A stretch of 64,000 nt of DNA from Terana coerulea (lineage: Eukaryota; Basidiomycota; Agaricomycetes; Polyporales; Phanerochaetaceae): assembly GCA_024811115.1 (NCBI GenBank), contig JAKOGH010000216.1, forward strand, positions 364,377-428,376, in the 5' to 3' direction. A program made the translations under genes and the position numbers. The notes under the pieces were generated by a model that saw only the letters and a list, made by a program, of their open reading frames with translations, searched no databases and was not told where the DNA came from. Position 1 is the first letter of the stretch; every line of letters starts with the position of its first letter. Positions 22,460-34,541 of the stretch are shown in pieces.

Positions 22460-24312
22460 ATGCCCCGAATACCTGATATCCCCGGTCGCCTCATCCCACA
22501 GCGATCAGAGCACGAATCATGGCTCAGGCAGCACGTCGCCCGCCTATGTCAACTGGATAATGACCGGTACGTTCAGGCCCCCGCCCTCCCGGTGCGCGGA
22601 CGGACGTTCTAAGTGGAAGCACCCGTGCAGGTTCCCAGGCAGCCAGCCGGTCAGCTTCGGGTCGAGGGATATGGAGAAGCTCGAGTCACAAGAGTGCGTG
22701 TGCCTGACGTTCATCCGCTGTGGCGTGCTCACCCTAACGGCGTGTGGCGTAGCTACTGGGTGTGCGAGAAGTCGGACGGCATACGGGTGCTCCTCCTCGT
22801 ACAGACGGACCTGCAGACAAAGGATCAGGCCGTATTCCTTGCAAGTCAATCTCGCCGTGCGCTGTTCTTGAATGTCTGCCGCTGACCCGCCTATCCATGT
22901 CCTGTAGATTGACCGCCACAACACGTACCGCGAGGTGCAAGGCGTGTACTTCCCCCACCATGAGAACCCGATGATGCCGCTGCGGAATACGATCGTGGAC
23001 GGGGAGCTCGTTATCGACACGGACCCGCGAACGAAGCAAGTCGGTCTTTGCGCGTCCTTTCAGGAGTTGGGTGCTGTATTGACCTTGCTCGTGTGACAGG
23101 AGGTTGTGCGGTATCTCGCCTTTGACTGTCTTGTGGTGGATGACCAGAATGTGATGGCGAGGCCGTTGGACAAGCGGTATGGAGTGAGTGCACGCGATGA
23201 ATTTTGCGAATCCTACCTGAGCCATTTATCGCATGGTGCAGAGATTGCAAGAGTGGTTTTACAAGCCGTACTCGAAAATGCTGAAAGATCATCCACATAT
23301 GCTCCAATCCCAGCCCTTTGAGTGAGTATATGCGTCTTAATGATCACTTCCAAGCTCACATTTCGCAAGGGTCAAGGTCAAAGGTGTAAAGTTATCCTAT
23401 CACCTAGAAGAAGTCTTCGAGAAGGATATCCCAGCATTGCAGCACGGGAACGACGGTCTCATCTACACTTGCGTCAGCACGCCGTACATGTCTGGCACAG
23501 ACCCCAATATGTCTGTATCGCCACGTCCTCTGCACTGTTTGACGTCCTAACTTTTTCACCAGACTAAAATGGAAGCCACCATCGGAGAACTCTATCGACT
23601 TCAAACTAATTTTACGCTTCCCCGCGATGCGAGGAAACCGCGCAGATCCCGATTACTACGCGAAACCCATATTTGAGCTGCATGTTTGGAACGGCGGACG
23701 CGGGTATCAGTTCTGGGATGTAATGTATGTGGCAGATGACGAATGGGAAAAGTGAGTTCTCGTTTTGCCCTTGTAACCCCCGCGTTATTTCTTACCTGTG
23801 GCGCGAACCTACGCAAGGCTGAAAGAAGCGGGTGAGCAGCTGGACGACCGGATCGTTGAGGTGCACTGGGACCAAGAGGTGAAGGGGTGGCGCATGATGC
23901 GATTCCGGGACGACAAGCCCAACGGGAACCACAAAACCGTCGTCGAGGCTATCATCAAAAGTATCGCAGACGGCGTAGAGAAAGACCAAGTGCGTGTTCT
24001 ACTTCACTGATTTATTTTTATATTAGAACTTACGTCTGCTTAACCGATACAAAGCTCCTCACCCGTTCAAACGTGATACGCAATTCCTGGAAAACGCGCG
24101 CGATGCACTTAGCGGGGCAACGACCACCACCTCCGCCAGCTTCGCAGCCTCAGTCAGCCAAGCAGGTGCCTCTGCCTGCGCCGCAGTCCCGCCCGACGTC
24201 GTCCCACAGGCAAAACGCGGTGCCAGAGGCGAGACCGCGGTACGGCCCCATCGCGTCCTCGCCGTGGAGCAAGGTCTCGGGGCCGCCGGTGGTGTACGGG
24301 ATGAATCGATGA
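22460..24312 (+). CDS. CEG1: mRNA capping enzyme, guanylyltransferase subunit
   Basis: Transfers GMP to the diphosphate 5' end of nascent mRNA through a covalent lysyl-GMP intermediate. Ten exons keep phase and give 437 residues: 22460-22566, 22631-22693, 22753-22840, 22908-23039, 23100-23183, 23242-23321, 23370-23510, 23563-23751, 23818-23989 and 24055-24312. Nucleotidyltransferase motifs are visible: CEKSDGIR (motif I, K is the nucleophile), IVDGELVID (III), GNDGLIYT (IV) and LKWKPPSENSIDF (V). WRMMRFRDDKPNGN lies in the OB-fold part. The tail is Pro/Gln/Ser-rich. Intron 3 begins GCAAGT instead of GT, a GC-AG intron; phase and VFLIDRHNTYRE across the junction support it. No triphosphatase domain is fused, as usual in fungi. 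Confidence 0.94.
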
Positions 24313-24952
24313 TTGGCCGGCTTCACGTCGAGGCGACGGAGTGGACCGGTGAAGACGAGGAGGAGGAGACGTACGGCCCGGCGTCGACTTTCTAAGCGGC
24401 TGCAAAGCGTCGGAGACCGCGTTCAGGTTCGATAGCAGCTACCACTTCCGAGGAAGGCTCGTTCACACGAGTGGTACGGGCATGGGTCCCTCTACGGCGT
24501 GCAGTCGGGCGAGTCTATTCTCGAGTATGCTATCTGTGACGCAGAGGATGCTTGCATGTCCTTCGGAGGCTAGCTCAAGACTTGTGTTGCATGAGCAATT
24601 CCTGCGATTTTCTTACACATTTGCGCTGTTGTATACCCGCAGGGCTATGCTATATTGAATGTATGCATATAATCATATGTATCCTACTCACTATTCTCTC
24701 GATTTATTCAGTTGACGCTACCTACTAAGTACATTGCATGGCTCCCCGATGTCCAACTAATGTGACTTGTACGTGAATGGTGAATGAAAGCTTACCTCAA
24801 ACGCGTAGTGAGATTGCGGTGTTGCCAAGGTCCTAAAGCATCGTTGCAACGACATTCTGAAATGGTTCCAGCTATGCTCCTATGAGAACATAAATCTCAC
24901 TGCTGTACTCCTGGAGATGAAAGTGGCTGATAATAGCATTTAAACGTCGCTA
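24313..24952. other. Convergent intergenic spacer
   Basis: CEG1 (plus) and UTP21 (minus) end towards each other. A second open frame overlaps the CEG1 tail and runs to a stop near 24395, but the CEG1 frame ending in KVSGPPVVYGMNR is preferred as more family-like. Confidence 0.4.
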
Positions 24953-27900
24953 CTACATCGTATCCTTCACGAACGCGAGCGTGCCCAGGCTCTTCGCCAG
25001 CAGCTCCAACACCCGCTCGCTCTCCGCGCGCTGCACCTCCGCGAGCCGCTGCAGCTCGGTGCGCATCTCCGGGTGCGCAACAAGCACGTCGCCGTGCAAG
25101 CGGAGGAACACGGCCATGAGCGACTGCACGGCCTCGAAGTCGCGGTGCGAGTGCAGTCGTTGTCCCAGTGCGGTGAGGGAAGAGCCGCTGCGCGTCGAGC
25201 GTTGCGAGGCCACGCAGCTCGAGGTCGAGGAACGCGGGCGAGAGCGTCTTGACGTACGTGTAGAAGCCTTCGTCTACGGATACGATATATTATTTGTGCA
25301 TAGTTGGCGGTAGATAAAGTAATACTCACAGTCGCCGTCCTCGTCCTCAGCCTGCAGCTTCGCGAAGAAGACGCTCTCCGACGCGGCCGCCGCCTTCTCG
25401 AGCCGCCTCGTCGGCTTCTCGGTCTTCTTGTCCTTCTCAACCTGCGTAAGGTCGAAGCGGTGCTCCACTCCGGGGAGCGAGGGCAGGAAGAACGGTGCCT
25501 TCTCTGGCGGTTTTGGAGGCTCCTTGGGCTTATTCCGTTGCTGCAAAATTATCATGAGAACAACTGCGCGCGTCAATAAATGAGGGAGCAACGCACAATG
25601 ATAACCTCCAGGTTAAGCAGCGTTTGCCACCGGCTCCGCGGGAGCAAAGTCAGCGTCACAAGATCCTCGTCCAGCTGGTCCGGCGTGACGAACACATCCT
25701 GTGCCGTGTCCTGCACCGTCAGTGCGGCCAGCGCATCGAGCGCCTCCTCCTCTGCCTCGCCCTGCACACTCGGCAGCGTGACGTCTGCGATGGGCTCGTC
25801 CTCGGTGATCCCGTGGAACGCGACGTCCGCGTACTGCGCGCGGTTCGCCCAGAGATACACGCCGACGCTGTCGACGTGCGCCGTCGCGAGGAAGTCGTTT
25901 GTGGGTGAGAACGCGACGGAGGTCGCGACACTCGCCGTGCGGAAGGCGTCAATAAGGCGTCCGGTCGGCACGTCGAACGTGCGGATGATGGAGTCGAGGG
26001 AAGTGGTGGTGATCCACCGCGCGTCGGGCGAGAAGGTCTTAGGAGATGCATTGATGAGAAGTGTATACGAAGACTGAAGATAGAGAAGCTTACGAGGTCC
26101 AAAACACGACTGCGGAAGCCACCAAGCTCTCGGACGATTCTTCGGGTCTCGATGTCCACGACGCGAACAACCAGATCGTCACAAGTGACAGCCAACAGTC
26201 CGCTGTCCCGGTTCAAAGTAATGGAGACCGCGGAAGACGGTAGGACAAGGGTGTGTAGTAGGTCTGCGGTATGGAAATCGAAGAACTGTGTACCGACACC
26301 AGTAAACGCACAGCACAACACAACGCAAATGCGTGACTCACGTTGACTGTCCCATCCAATGTGCTCGCAATGACCAGTCGGTTCAGCGCGTCGGTGGCTA
26401 GACCGGTGACGGTTCGTTCCTTGCGCTTTGTATTCGCTGCAGTGCCCACGCGCTCCGACACGCCAGCTGGTGCTGTGCCAATGTCGAAAGTTTTTCGTCG
26501 TATACCAGACTGCATGTTGTACATGTGTACTGAGCCGGTTGACGATGACGCGATGCCGAAGTTACCGCACGCTGATACGCATACAGCCTAGGCCAAGTCT
26601 CTTAGGCACGACGCAGTCAGGAAGAGGCAACACATACCTTCACAGAACCCACAGGAGAGCCTTTCTTCCCGCCCCCACTCACTGCGAAGGTATGCTTCCC
26701 CATCTTCTTATCTCGCATACTCCACGTCCGCGCAAACGTCTCATCTTGATGCCCCGTCAAGATATCATCCCAGTCCTTGCTTCTCGTCGCCGAGTAACTG
26801 AGGGCCGCCACTGGGTTCAGCTTGAGACTGGTGATAGGGATGTTCAAGCTGGTAGCTTTCTTCGCGAGCGAGCCCTGGCTGAGCTCGAACGAGCGCGAGT
26901 CTCGCACGACTGATGTGCAGCGGAGTGACCGATCCCGAGACGCGGTCAGCAGCTGCTTGCCGTCCTCGCCGTAGTACCGAATGAGATACGGCGGCGCGTG
27001 GTGCCCCGAGCGGAATTTCAGGAGGCGTGGAGGGGCGGTGGGCGAGTCAAAGAGCCACTGCTTGACGCTATTGTCCTCGCCCGAGCTGATCAGCAGCGGC
27101 TGGCCCGGCACCCATTCGACGGCTGTGACCGCGCCGTCGTGCGCACCGCGGACAATGTGCAGCAGACGACCGCCGGCATTGAGATCCCACAGTGCAATAT
27201 GGCCGTTTGATGAGGCCGAAGCCAGTATAGGATGTCCATCTGGCGGAGACTAAGGACTAAGTGCATATATGCGTTGCATAATTTACGCACCGGTTCGGAA
27301 ACTCAATGCCCTGACAGCACCATCCTGCATTTTCATCCGCAACAAGCGTTCGTCCATGCGGACGTCGTACACGGAAATTTCCCCTGAGGCAAAGCCGACG
27401 CCGACGACGTCAATGGCGGGAGACTGGGCAAGAGAGGTGATGGCAACTGGGGCACCGTCTTGACTGCCTGAAGGAGATGTAAGGAGGGATGCGGAAGAGA
27501 ACTTATGAATACAAGTCCTAAAGACCACACAAGTTAGCCGAGGTAAGATATCGAGTACGCTGTACGCACTGTGTTTTGATATTCCATAGTTGCATGGTAC
27601 CTTGGCTACTTCCTACGAGGACTTTGTTGAGATACGTAGCAGGATGCAGTATTTGGGTTGCTGTGAAGCCGGGCTCGAACTCGACATTGGATTGCAATGC
27701 TGAACCTGGAATGAGACCAAGAGACGCTTGATACGCAACAGTGCACTGACCCAGTTCACTTGTATTCCATATGAGCATCCTTTTTCCATCTTCAGTTAGG
27801 GCCAACATTTGCGAGCCAAACACCAGAATGAACGAGAGCGTTGAGCCTAAGGGATTTGATAGTCTCGCAACCTCTTTGCCTCGGAGGTATTTGATTACGT

Positions 27901-28310
27901 CGCTCCCTGCGGCAGCCCAGACCGCCTTTCCGTCCATGGCCATGTATGCAATAGAGTCTTGAGCATCAGGTCCTACCCGTCCATATCTTAGTGAATTCCA
28001 TCTAGTACAAGCAGTGCGACACTTACACACCTACGAACTGCAGCGTCATCTTGCCGCCCTCCCACTGCGCCCACGCCTTTCCGAGGCACGTTACAAGATG
28101 CAGAGTGGGTCCTTCCGTCGCACCCTTGTAACTTCTCGTCTGCAGCACGAACGGGACATGGTTTGTGACCAGGCCGAGTGCGCGAAACGGAGCGAACAGA
28201 CGCGGCTCCTGCGCGGCGGGTTTCGAACTTTCCCCTGGTGCTACCCGCAGGCGTTTTCGTGGCGGAGCAGATGCATCTTCTAGCCTTTCTGCCTGGTTTA
28301 TGGCAACCAT
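24953..28310 (-). CDS. UTP21: UTP21 / WDR36, WD40 component of the SSU processome, one frame break
   Basis: Part of the UTP-B complex that assembles on pre-rRNA with U3 snoRNP in the nucleolus. Nine exons: 28310-28031, 27972-27570, 27517-27291, 27239-26638, 26587-26342, 26285-26094, 26037-25597, 25540-25330 and 25273-24953. All join in phase. Early block: PRLFAPFRALGLVTNHVPFV. Repeats follow (SPAIDVVGVGFASGEISVYD, RRIVRELGGFRSRVLDLTFS, FLATAHVDSVGVYLWANRAQ). The last exons form the Utp21-specific C-terminal helical domain, with DFEAVQSLMAVFLRLHGDVL. One extra base in the G-run at 25177-25179 (C-run on the coding strand) breaks the frame between LATLDAQRLF and TALGQRLHSH. GTG at 28346 in the same frame is not needed as a start. 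Confidence 0.92.
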
Positions 28311-28518
28311 CCTCGGCCAGAGGGGTAGCGCAGGTTTTACGGGCACAGAGAGCAGAGACTGTAAACCAGAAGTTGATTAGACGCCTGCTTTGAGGGACCA
28401 CAAAATTGTGATGGGCGTCTATGATGAAGGCCGCTTGTCATCGTTGCTGACTTGCGCGCGAACACCATTCAGGTTCCAGAAGTCCTTGCTCTTTACTTCC
28501 ACACCACCACAGCGCAAC
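28311..28518. promoter_or_regulatory. Divergent promoter between UTP21 and the Tim17-like gene
   Basis: Only 208 bases separate the two start codons, so both promoters must share this stretch. No TATA box is seen. Confidence 0.5.
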
Positions 28519-29444
28519 ATGGATCCCGAGGCACCTCTCGCCGTCGCCCAAGGCACAGTGATAACATGCGAGTTCGTCTTTATGTCTGTGGCCACTATAA
28601 ATCAGCACTAACACATTGGAACAGCCTTGGCTGCCTCCGTAATTGCTAGCGTGTATGGAACGTTCAAAGGCTACAATATCGGACCTTTGGCTGGCGCGAC
28701 CGCTGTCAATAGTGGCATAGCGGGTGCTACATTCTTTAGTAAGTTGCAGTGCTGAATGTGCCATTACGTGACACTGATTGCTGGCTAGGTATCCGTGAAT
28801 ATGTGGTCAGCCCTCTACTGATCTCGAACGTGTCTTCTGGTCAATTCCTGCGTAGAAGACGGGAAATCGACGACAAGCATCAAAGGGGAAAGAGCCCATG
28901 CGTTACGAGCCGCTGAGCTGGGCAGACATGAGGACGCACAAAATCCCGGACGCGGCGATTAGCGGGTCTCTCACAGGTGGCGTCCTCAACGCTTGGAAAC
29001 GTGTGTCACTCCTTCCTGGCTGCACCAAATGTTCTGGCTTAGTGACAGTAATTTATAGGTGGGCCTGCTGGTGTTGTTCCAGGTGCAGTCACGGCCGGCA
29101 TACTCTGCACGCTCCTTCAGCTGGGATATAATGAACTGAGTGTCATGAGGATCAAATACGTCTCGAGGAAGTTGGAAGAAAGTCAAACAACGACCCAAGG
29201 CACACCCTCTACGGCGACCTCATTAGGAGCTACAACAGTGCCACAACATACTATGCCACCGGATACGCGACCAGTGGTCCAGCGAGTTCTGGAATGGATG
29301 GGCATGCCAAGGGTCTCGGATGAGGAGTTCCTGGAGAAGCTGAAGGTAAAAAGGGCCGATGTCCTACGTAGGATAGCGGAGCTAGAAGCCGAGAAAGCAA
29401 AAACCGCCGCAGTCGAGCCCAAACCCAGTTCCTCATCATCATAA
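28519..29444 (+). CDS. Tim17/Tim22/Tim23-family membrane protein, frame problems
   Basis: Four exons are evident: from 28519, 28625-28738, 28789-29000 and 29059-29444. The Gly-rich paired helices of the Tim17 family are clear: YGTFKGYNIGPLAGATAVNS with GIAGATFFSIREY, then SGSLTGGVLNAWKRGPAG with AGILCTLLQLGYNELS and MRIKYVSRKLEE. The C-terminus is a coiled coil (KVKRADVLRRIAELEAEKAK). This arrangement resembles fungal mitochondrial inner-membrane or complex I-associated Tim17-like proteins rather than Tim17 or Tim23 themselves (inference). Two oddities: exon 1 (MDPEAPLAVAQ) has no GT donor in the phase required by exon 2, and exon 3 needs one more base in the G-run at 28884-28887 to join EIDDKHQRG to EPMRYEPLSWADMR. 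Confidence 0.75.
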
Positions 29445-29526
29445 CCCCAGTGCTGTTCAGTTGCTTTACCTTCAACATAAACCAATTTACACTACACCGT
29501 TTGAAGCCATAGATATTAGATGTCAA

Positions 29527-30908
29527 TTAATGCCAAACCTCCACCACTCCCTTTCCCTCCTTGGTGATACCGCCGATGACAAGCCATGTCTGCGTCGCTG
29601 CAACAGAGTTGACCTTCGCTAGATTTTTGACTTCTGCAGCCCACGAGATCGATAATTGCGCGTTCTGCTCGCCCGTGTACGCGATGTCGTGGCGCGCGAG
29701 TTTGCCAAGAAGACTGCACGTCACGATAGCAGTGTCTTGCGCAACAAACGCACTAGGTGTGCATATACTCAGCCACTGGATGTTTGTGGACGTAAAGAGA
29801 CGTACCAGCCGACAACGGGCCCGTCACCAACAGCCAGGAACTGCCCCTCTGCCTCTTTCAGGCCTTCCCACTTCCTGCTCCGCTTCTTTCTTTGTGCATT
29901 CTTGTCGCCGCCACCACCAATCCAGAGTCGACCGTCGGCTGTCGTAGCAGCGATGCACCCTGTGCTCGACAGTGCTGTCGATATGACAAATGGTGGGGCG
30001 AGGGAGACTCCGTTCGCATCTGGAGCAGGTGCAGCTGAACGACACAAATGTCAGTACCGTGTGGGTATAAGCGGGCAAGGAACCAGCGCACTAAAATCGA
30101 CACGCGAGAGGATGCTGGTCGCGTTCCAGTCAAAGTGTATAATTGCGTGGTCATAGCCTGAGCTAACGAGCTCGCTGGACCTGTCGGGTACGAATTTCAC
30201 GGCAGACGCTATCTACACATCCATCAGCCAAAAACAGCACACCGACTGCAGGTAATTATAACGAGACTTACGCTTGTGTGCCCGCTTTTCATCTTGCGCA
30301 CCGCCTGTTTCGTCAGATCCACGACGCCGACGGATCCGCTGTCTGTACAGAATGCGAGGGTCTGCTTCTGGCCATTCACGCTGAGCTTTGTGCCGGGGCT
30401 CAGTCAGACTGCACCAACGCGACGAATGCGGGCAACCTGACTTCGTTGATGACATCTTCCGCGTCCTCACCGAGCTCCAGAGTTTGCGAGGCGTCCGCGG
30501 GTTGTAAGATGAGCTTTTCTGCATGGTTGGCGAGGTCAAACTTGTATGCCTGGCATACAACTCTGCGTGAGAGACCGTCAGACCTATTGAATAGTGAATA
30601 CTTTACCTTTACACCCGCACCGACCCAAAGACTGGCACCAGGTGACTGAGCTTGGGACCAGCATATTGACGCTACTTCGGTCCCAAGCCCTCTGATAGCC
30701 TTCACGACATTCAATGAAGGGAGGTTGTAGATTCTCACTGAACCATCCTCTGGACAACAGCACGGCGATGGTCAGCACGCCTTATACACCTATGACTACT
30801 TTCGACTGCAAACTCACCACCTCCGACTGCGAGATTGTCGCTGTTACCGAAAGCGGCTGTAGATACAGGTGACGGTGTCTTGAGATCCAACTGGTGTGTA
30901 TATGCCAT
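29527..30908 (-). CDS. Small WD40-repeat protein, WDR53-like
   Basis: Seven exons keep phase and give 349 residues: 30908-30818, 30749-30607, 30549-30437, 30398-30272, 30212-30092, 30034-29806 and 29752-29527. WD-type blades are visible, e.g. AVGGGEDGSVRIYNLPSLNV, QTLAFCTDSGSVGVVDLTKQ, SSELVSSGYDHAIIHFDWNA and STGCIAATTADGRLWIGGGG. A basic linker (KNAQRKKRSRKWEG) precedes the last blades. The chain ends GVVEVWH. Intron 3 has an unusual donor (GTTGCC). Size and order recall WDR53, but I cannot assign a function. It converges with the Tim17-like gene (83 bases between stops) and is divergent from the glutamine synthetase-like gene. Confidence 0.8.
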
Positions 30909-31267
30909 ACTTAGCAGTCTTATGGAAGTTGAGCTAAGAGCAAAGCCCCGGGCATATCAAACATAGATACTCACGTGAGATATATATCTAAATGTTGAAA
31001 GCGTTGTATACCTACACCTCGCTCTCTAAGTCTCTCTTCGTATGCGAGAAGTGTATGTGGTTGTGGAAGATGGCAGGTCGATGACGTCGCGCTAGAAGGA
31101 ACGCCGGCCTGATAGACATGCATCGTTGACGCCCATACCTATCTTCCGCTTCAGCAGTGCCAGGAGATGCACTCCCCTTTCCTTTATTCCTTCACTGACT
31201 CCGGCCATTACTGTGCTGTGAAGTGACACTCTTATTTACATTTATCATACGTGAAAGATTTGTAGAG
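30909..31267. promoter_or_regulatory. Divergent promoter between the WD40 and glutamine synthetase-like genes
   Basis: The two start codons are 359 bases apart and face away from each other. There is no clear TATA box; short AT-rich stretches occur near 30960-31000 and 31220-31260. Confidence 0.4.
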
Positions 31268-33444
31268 ATGGACTCATCCCCGACAACATACGCGCCGAAG
31301 AGTGCTGAGGACCTCAAGGAGTTGCTCAAGGATGACCTGAAAGTCAAGGTCGCTGGTATGTATCATCACCCTGTACTCTGTAGAAATTCGATGGATAGTT
31401 TTGGATAGGTATCGATGGTCAGTCATGCCACACCTACGTAGTAACCTCTGAATGACTGTACGCATGTCGCAGTCGATGGTGTGCTCCGTGGCAAGTTCAT
31501 GGTGCGCATTCCCTGCATGCCACCCCTATCCATCGGGCTCACGACTATACTCCCATTAGTCCAAGGAGAAATTCCTGAGTGCAGTAACCGGCGGCGGCTT
31601 TGGCTTCTGCAGCGTTATCTTGTACGCCCTCCATCCCACGTTCACGTTCGATATTCACTGACCCATGGAACCATGCGCCAGCGGCTGGGATATGCACGAC
31701 ACCGTGTACCCAAACGAACTTCTCATCTCCAATAAGGGGAATGGATACCGGGACCTACTTGCACAAGTCGACCTCTCTACATACCGGCGGATCCCCTGGG
31801 AGAACAACGTCCCGTTCTTCCTGCTGTCGTTCCTGGATCCAGACACCAAGGAGCCTATATGCGCTGACCCAAGGGGCGTGCTTAAGACAGTCGTGGAGGA
31901 GCTGAAGAGCAAGGGATTGTATGGCTTCGCAGGTTGCGAGTATGAGGTGAGTGCCAGCCTCTCGATTGGCCTTTATCTGGCCTAATGCGAGTGGCAGTAC
32001 TTTCAATTCAACGGTAACAGCGACGTGAATATCGTGTGGCGATGCGAGATCTGACCGTACCTCATAGAGACACCCCAATCCGTTGCGGAGAAGAAGTTCA
32101 CTGGCTTACAGCCCCTAACTTCCGGAAGTGAGTGTGATATTTCTTTGCACGGGACACGTTTATAAGGTCTTTCCAGTGCATGGATACTCCATGCTTCGAA
32201 CCCAGCTCAACCAAGACTACTTCCACGCCCTCTTCGATGAAACCGCAAAGTTCGACGTGCCGCTCGAAGGGCACCGTAAGTCCCCTGCTACCCTCAGTCC
32301 GTGAGACTTCAGCTTACACGACGGGTCGAGCAGATACTGAGACGGGGCCCGGTGTGTACGAGACTGCCCTTGCATACACCTCAGCCCTGCGCATGGCCGA
32401 CAACGCCATCCTGTTCAAGTACGCGGCGAAGAGTATCGGCATGAAGCACGGGGTTATGCCGAGCTTCATGGCCAAGCCGTGGGGAAACGTATGTCGCCCC
32501 CAATCGTCCCCTTATCCACTCTTAATATATATTCCTGTAGCTTCCTGGGTGTAGCGGGTACGCACCTTACCTGGACTGAGCCGGTCGAAACGTGTCTGAC
32601 CGTGCATATTTGCAGACACATTCACGTATCCCTCCGGGACTCGGACGGAAAGAACGTGTTCGCCGTCAGCGAGAGCGAGCTCGAGAGTGGTAGGGCTAAC
32701 GCTGCCTACGAAGATACGAAACACATCAGCGAGGTCGCGGAGTGGTTCCTCGCCGGCGTCTTAGAGGGTCTCCCTGACGGTACGCCCAACCCCTCCTCTT
32801 CACACCCGTGTACTCACTCCCTGCGCCAGTAATGCCCATGGTATGCCACACCCTCCACCCCTTCCGCCCTCGCTGACTCCCCGCCCCTCTTCGCAGCTCG
32901 TGCCGACGATCAACGGGTACAAGCGGCTCGTCGGCGGTGCCGCGTTCTGGGCGCCGAACGCGGCGACGTACGGCTACGACTCGCGCGCCGCGTCCGTGCG
33001 CGTCCTCGCGCCGCCGTCCGTGCCGCCCGCCGCGACGCGCCTCGAGGTGCGCGTGCCCGGTGCGGACATGCTGCCCCACTTCGCGATCGCCGCCGTGCTC
33101 GCGACGGGCCTGCGCGGCGTGGAGCGCCGCCTGCGCCTCCCCGGCCCGCCGATCGGCGCGCTGCGCCCGGAGGACCGGCAGACGGGCAAGGTGCAGATGC
33201 TCCCGACGTCGCTCGAGGCGGCGACGGCGCGCATGATGGCGCCCGGCAGCGTCGCGCGCGAGGCGGGCGTGTTCGGCGACGCGTTCGTTGACCACTTTGG
33301 CGGCACGCGCCAGCACGAGGTCGACGTGTGGAACCAGGCCGTGACGAGCTGGGAAGGTCCGTGTCCTCTCCTTTTTCCCCTTCCGCACGCACCCAGCTGA
33401 CGTGTCGTGTTGGTGCAGTGGAGCGATACCTCGAGCTCGCTTGA
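31268..33444 (+). CDS. Glutamine synthetase-like protein (FluG / GlnA-III type)
   Basis: Member of the glutamine synthetase catalytic fold, of the fungal FluG-like/GSI type. Fourteen exons keep phase: from 31268, 31409-31417, 31473-31501, 31560-31621, 31682-31946, 31998-32013, 32068-32127, 32177-32275, 32334-32488, 32541-32557, 32616-32779, 32830-32840, 32897-33356 and 33419-33444. Motifs in order: AGIDVDGVLRGKFMS, FGWDMHD, GYRDLLAQVDLSTYRRIPWE (N-terminal beta-grasp), ECEYEYF-like metal site (GCEYEYFQFN), TETGPGVYE, NLPGCSGHIHVSLRD (second metal/ATP site), NGYKRL and a GSI-like C-terminal helix region ending VERYLELA. Enzymes of this type include FluG, linked to conidiation signalling, and gamma-glutamylamine synthetases. 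The actual substrate cannot be read from sequence. It is remarkable for exons of 9, 16, 17 and 11 bases. Confidence 0.9.
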
Positions 33445-34541
33445 GGCCGGTGCGCACTCATACCCTGCAACGAGCATGACAGATGGAAGTTGTACGGTAC
33501 TGGTCGGGAGGCAAATGATGTTGTGCACAAGCTATACATCTCACATTGGGTATATACAGAGACAGATACAGTCAGGCCAGACACAAACACACGTAGCTAA
33601 AAGAGACAGACAGACAGAGACGGAGACAATTGATTGCAAGATGCGTAATGGAACAGATGGATGAAGCGGGATGCATATCTAGTACAAGATGGGGGCGATG
33701 AGGTTCGGAGACGGAGCGCGTGCATGCAAGTCGTGGCGCGGGAAGCGAGAAGAGTACAACGCGCGGCCTGGGCCGACGCGGGGAGTCACGGCGCCGTCGT
33801 ACGTCGGTCGTAAGACTAAGTAAGGGAACAATTGAGGCAAGACCATCTAGGTGATGTGTAAAGTAAGAAGAGGCGCGTGATGCTAACGAAGAAGTGAATT
33901 GGCTGTCGATGCGAAGAAGCAAAATGTAAGGTGACGCGTAATTGTCAGATGCGGTCATGCAAGTGGTTGAAAAGTGAAGATGAGAAAAATGGATGGGATG
34001 CGAAAAGAAAAATGATGGGATGAGAGATGAGACCATGGAAGATGATATTCGGACAGTGTTCGACGGCGTGAGGAGGCTGGAGCGGGGCAGACAACCACAG
34101 CTGGTTGTGGTGCCACGGGCAACAAAATAAGCGATTGTAAGATGCTTTGGGAGAGATGCGCGGGGCGTGTGGATGACGCTCGCTAGCTGCTATTGGGGGA
34201 CGTGTGTGGAACGCGATGAGGCGGCCGTTAGATGTCGTGGTGGGTGTCGATGGATGATGTATACGGACCAGGAGCGCCGTTGCGTGCTGTGCAAGGCGGG
34301 AGGGCGGGTGTGCCCAGTAATTGTGGCAGACGTCATGACGTGGATGCGTGAGTCGTTCGATGCTCGTGGCTAGCAGCGTGCGGGATAGTATTTGTGCCGG
34401 GCTGCGCGCGTCCGAGCGCGACAGCCGATGCGGACAGGGTCGTATGTCATGGTCGTGAAGATACGAAGTACAGTGTATGATTTTGACGCGTCGGGACGCG
34501 TCCAGTTGCTTTCGATCCCTCCTGAACCACCCGCAGGTGAT
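33445..34541. other. Convergent intergenic region, 1.1 kb
   Basis: Between the 3' ends of the glutamine synthetase-like gene and the Ser-rich gene. It is A/G-rich on the plus strand with simple GAGACAGACAGA-like tracts near 33600. No gene is supported. Confidence 0.4.

Noticed and set aside
24300..24395. Overlapping frame ending EEEETYGPASTF as the capping enzyme C-terminus
   Set aside because: It would need a frame change within the tail; the continuous frame ending at 24312 is complete and family-like.
32726..33590. Long minus-strand frames of 184-243 codons
   Set aside because: They are GC-rich shadows of exon 13 of the glutamine synthetase-like gene.
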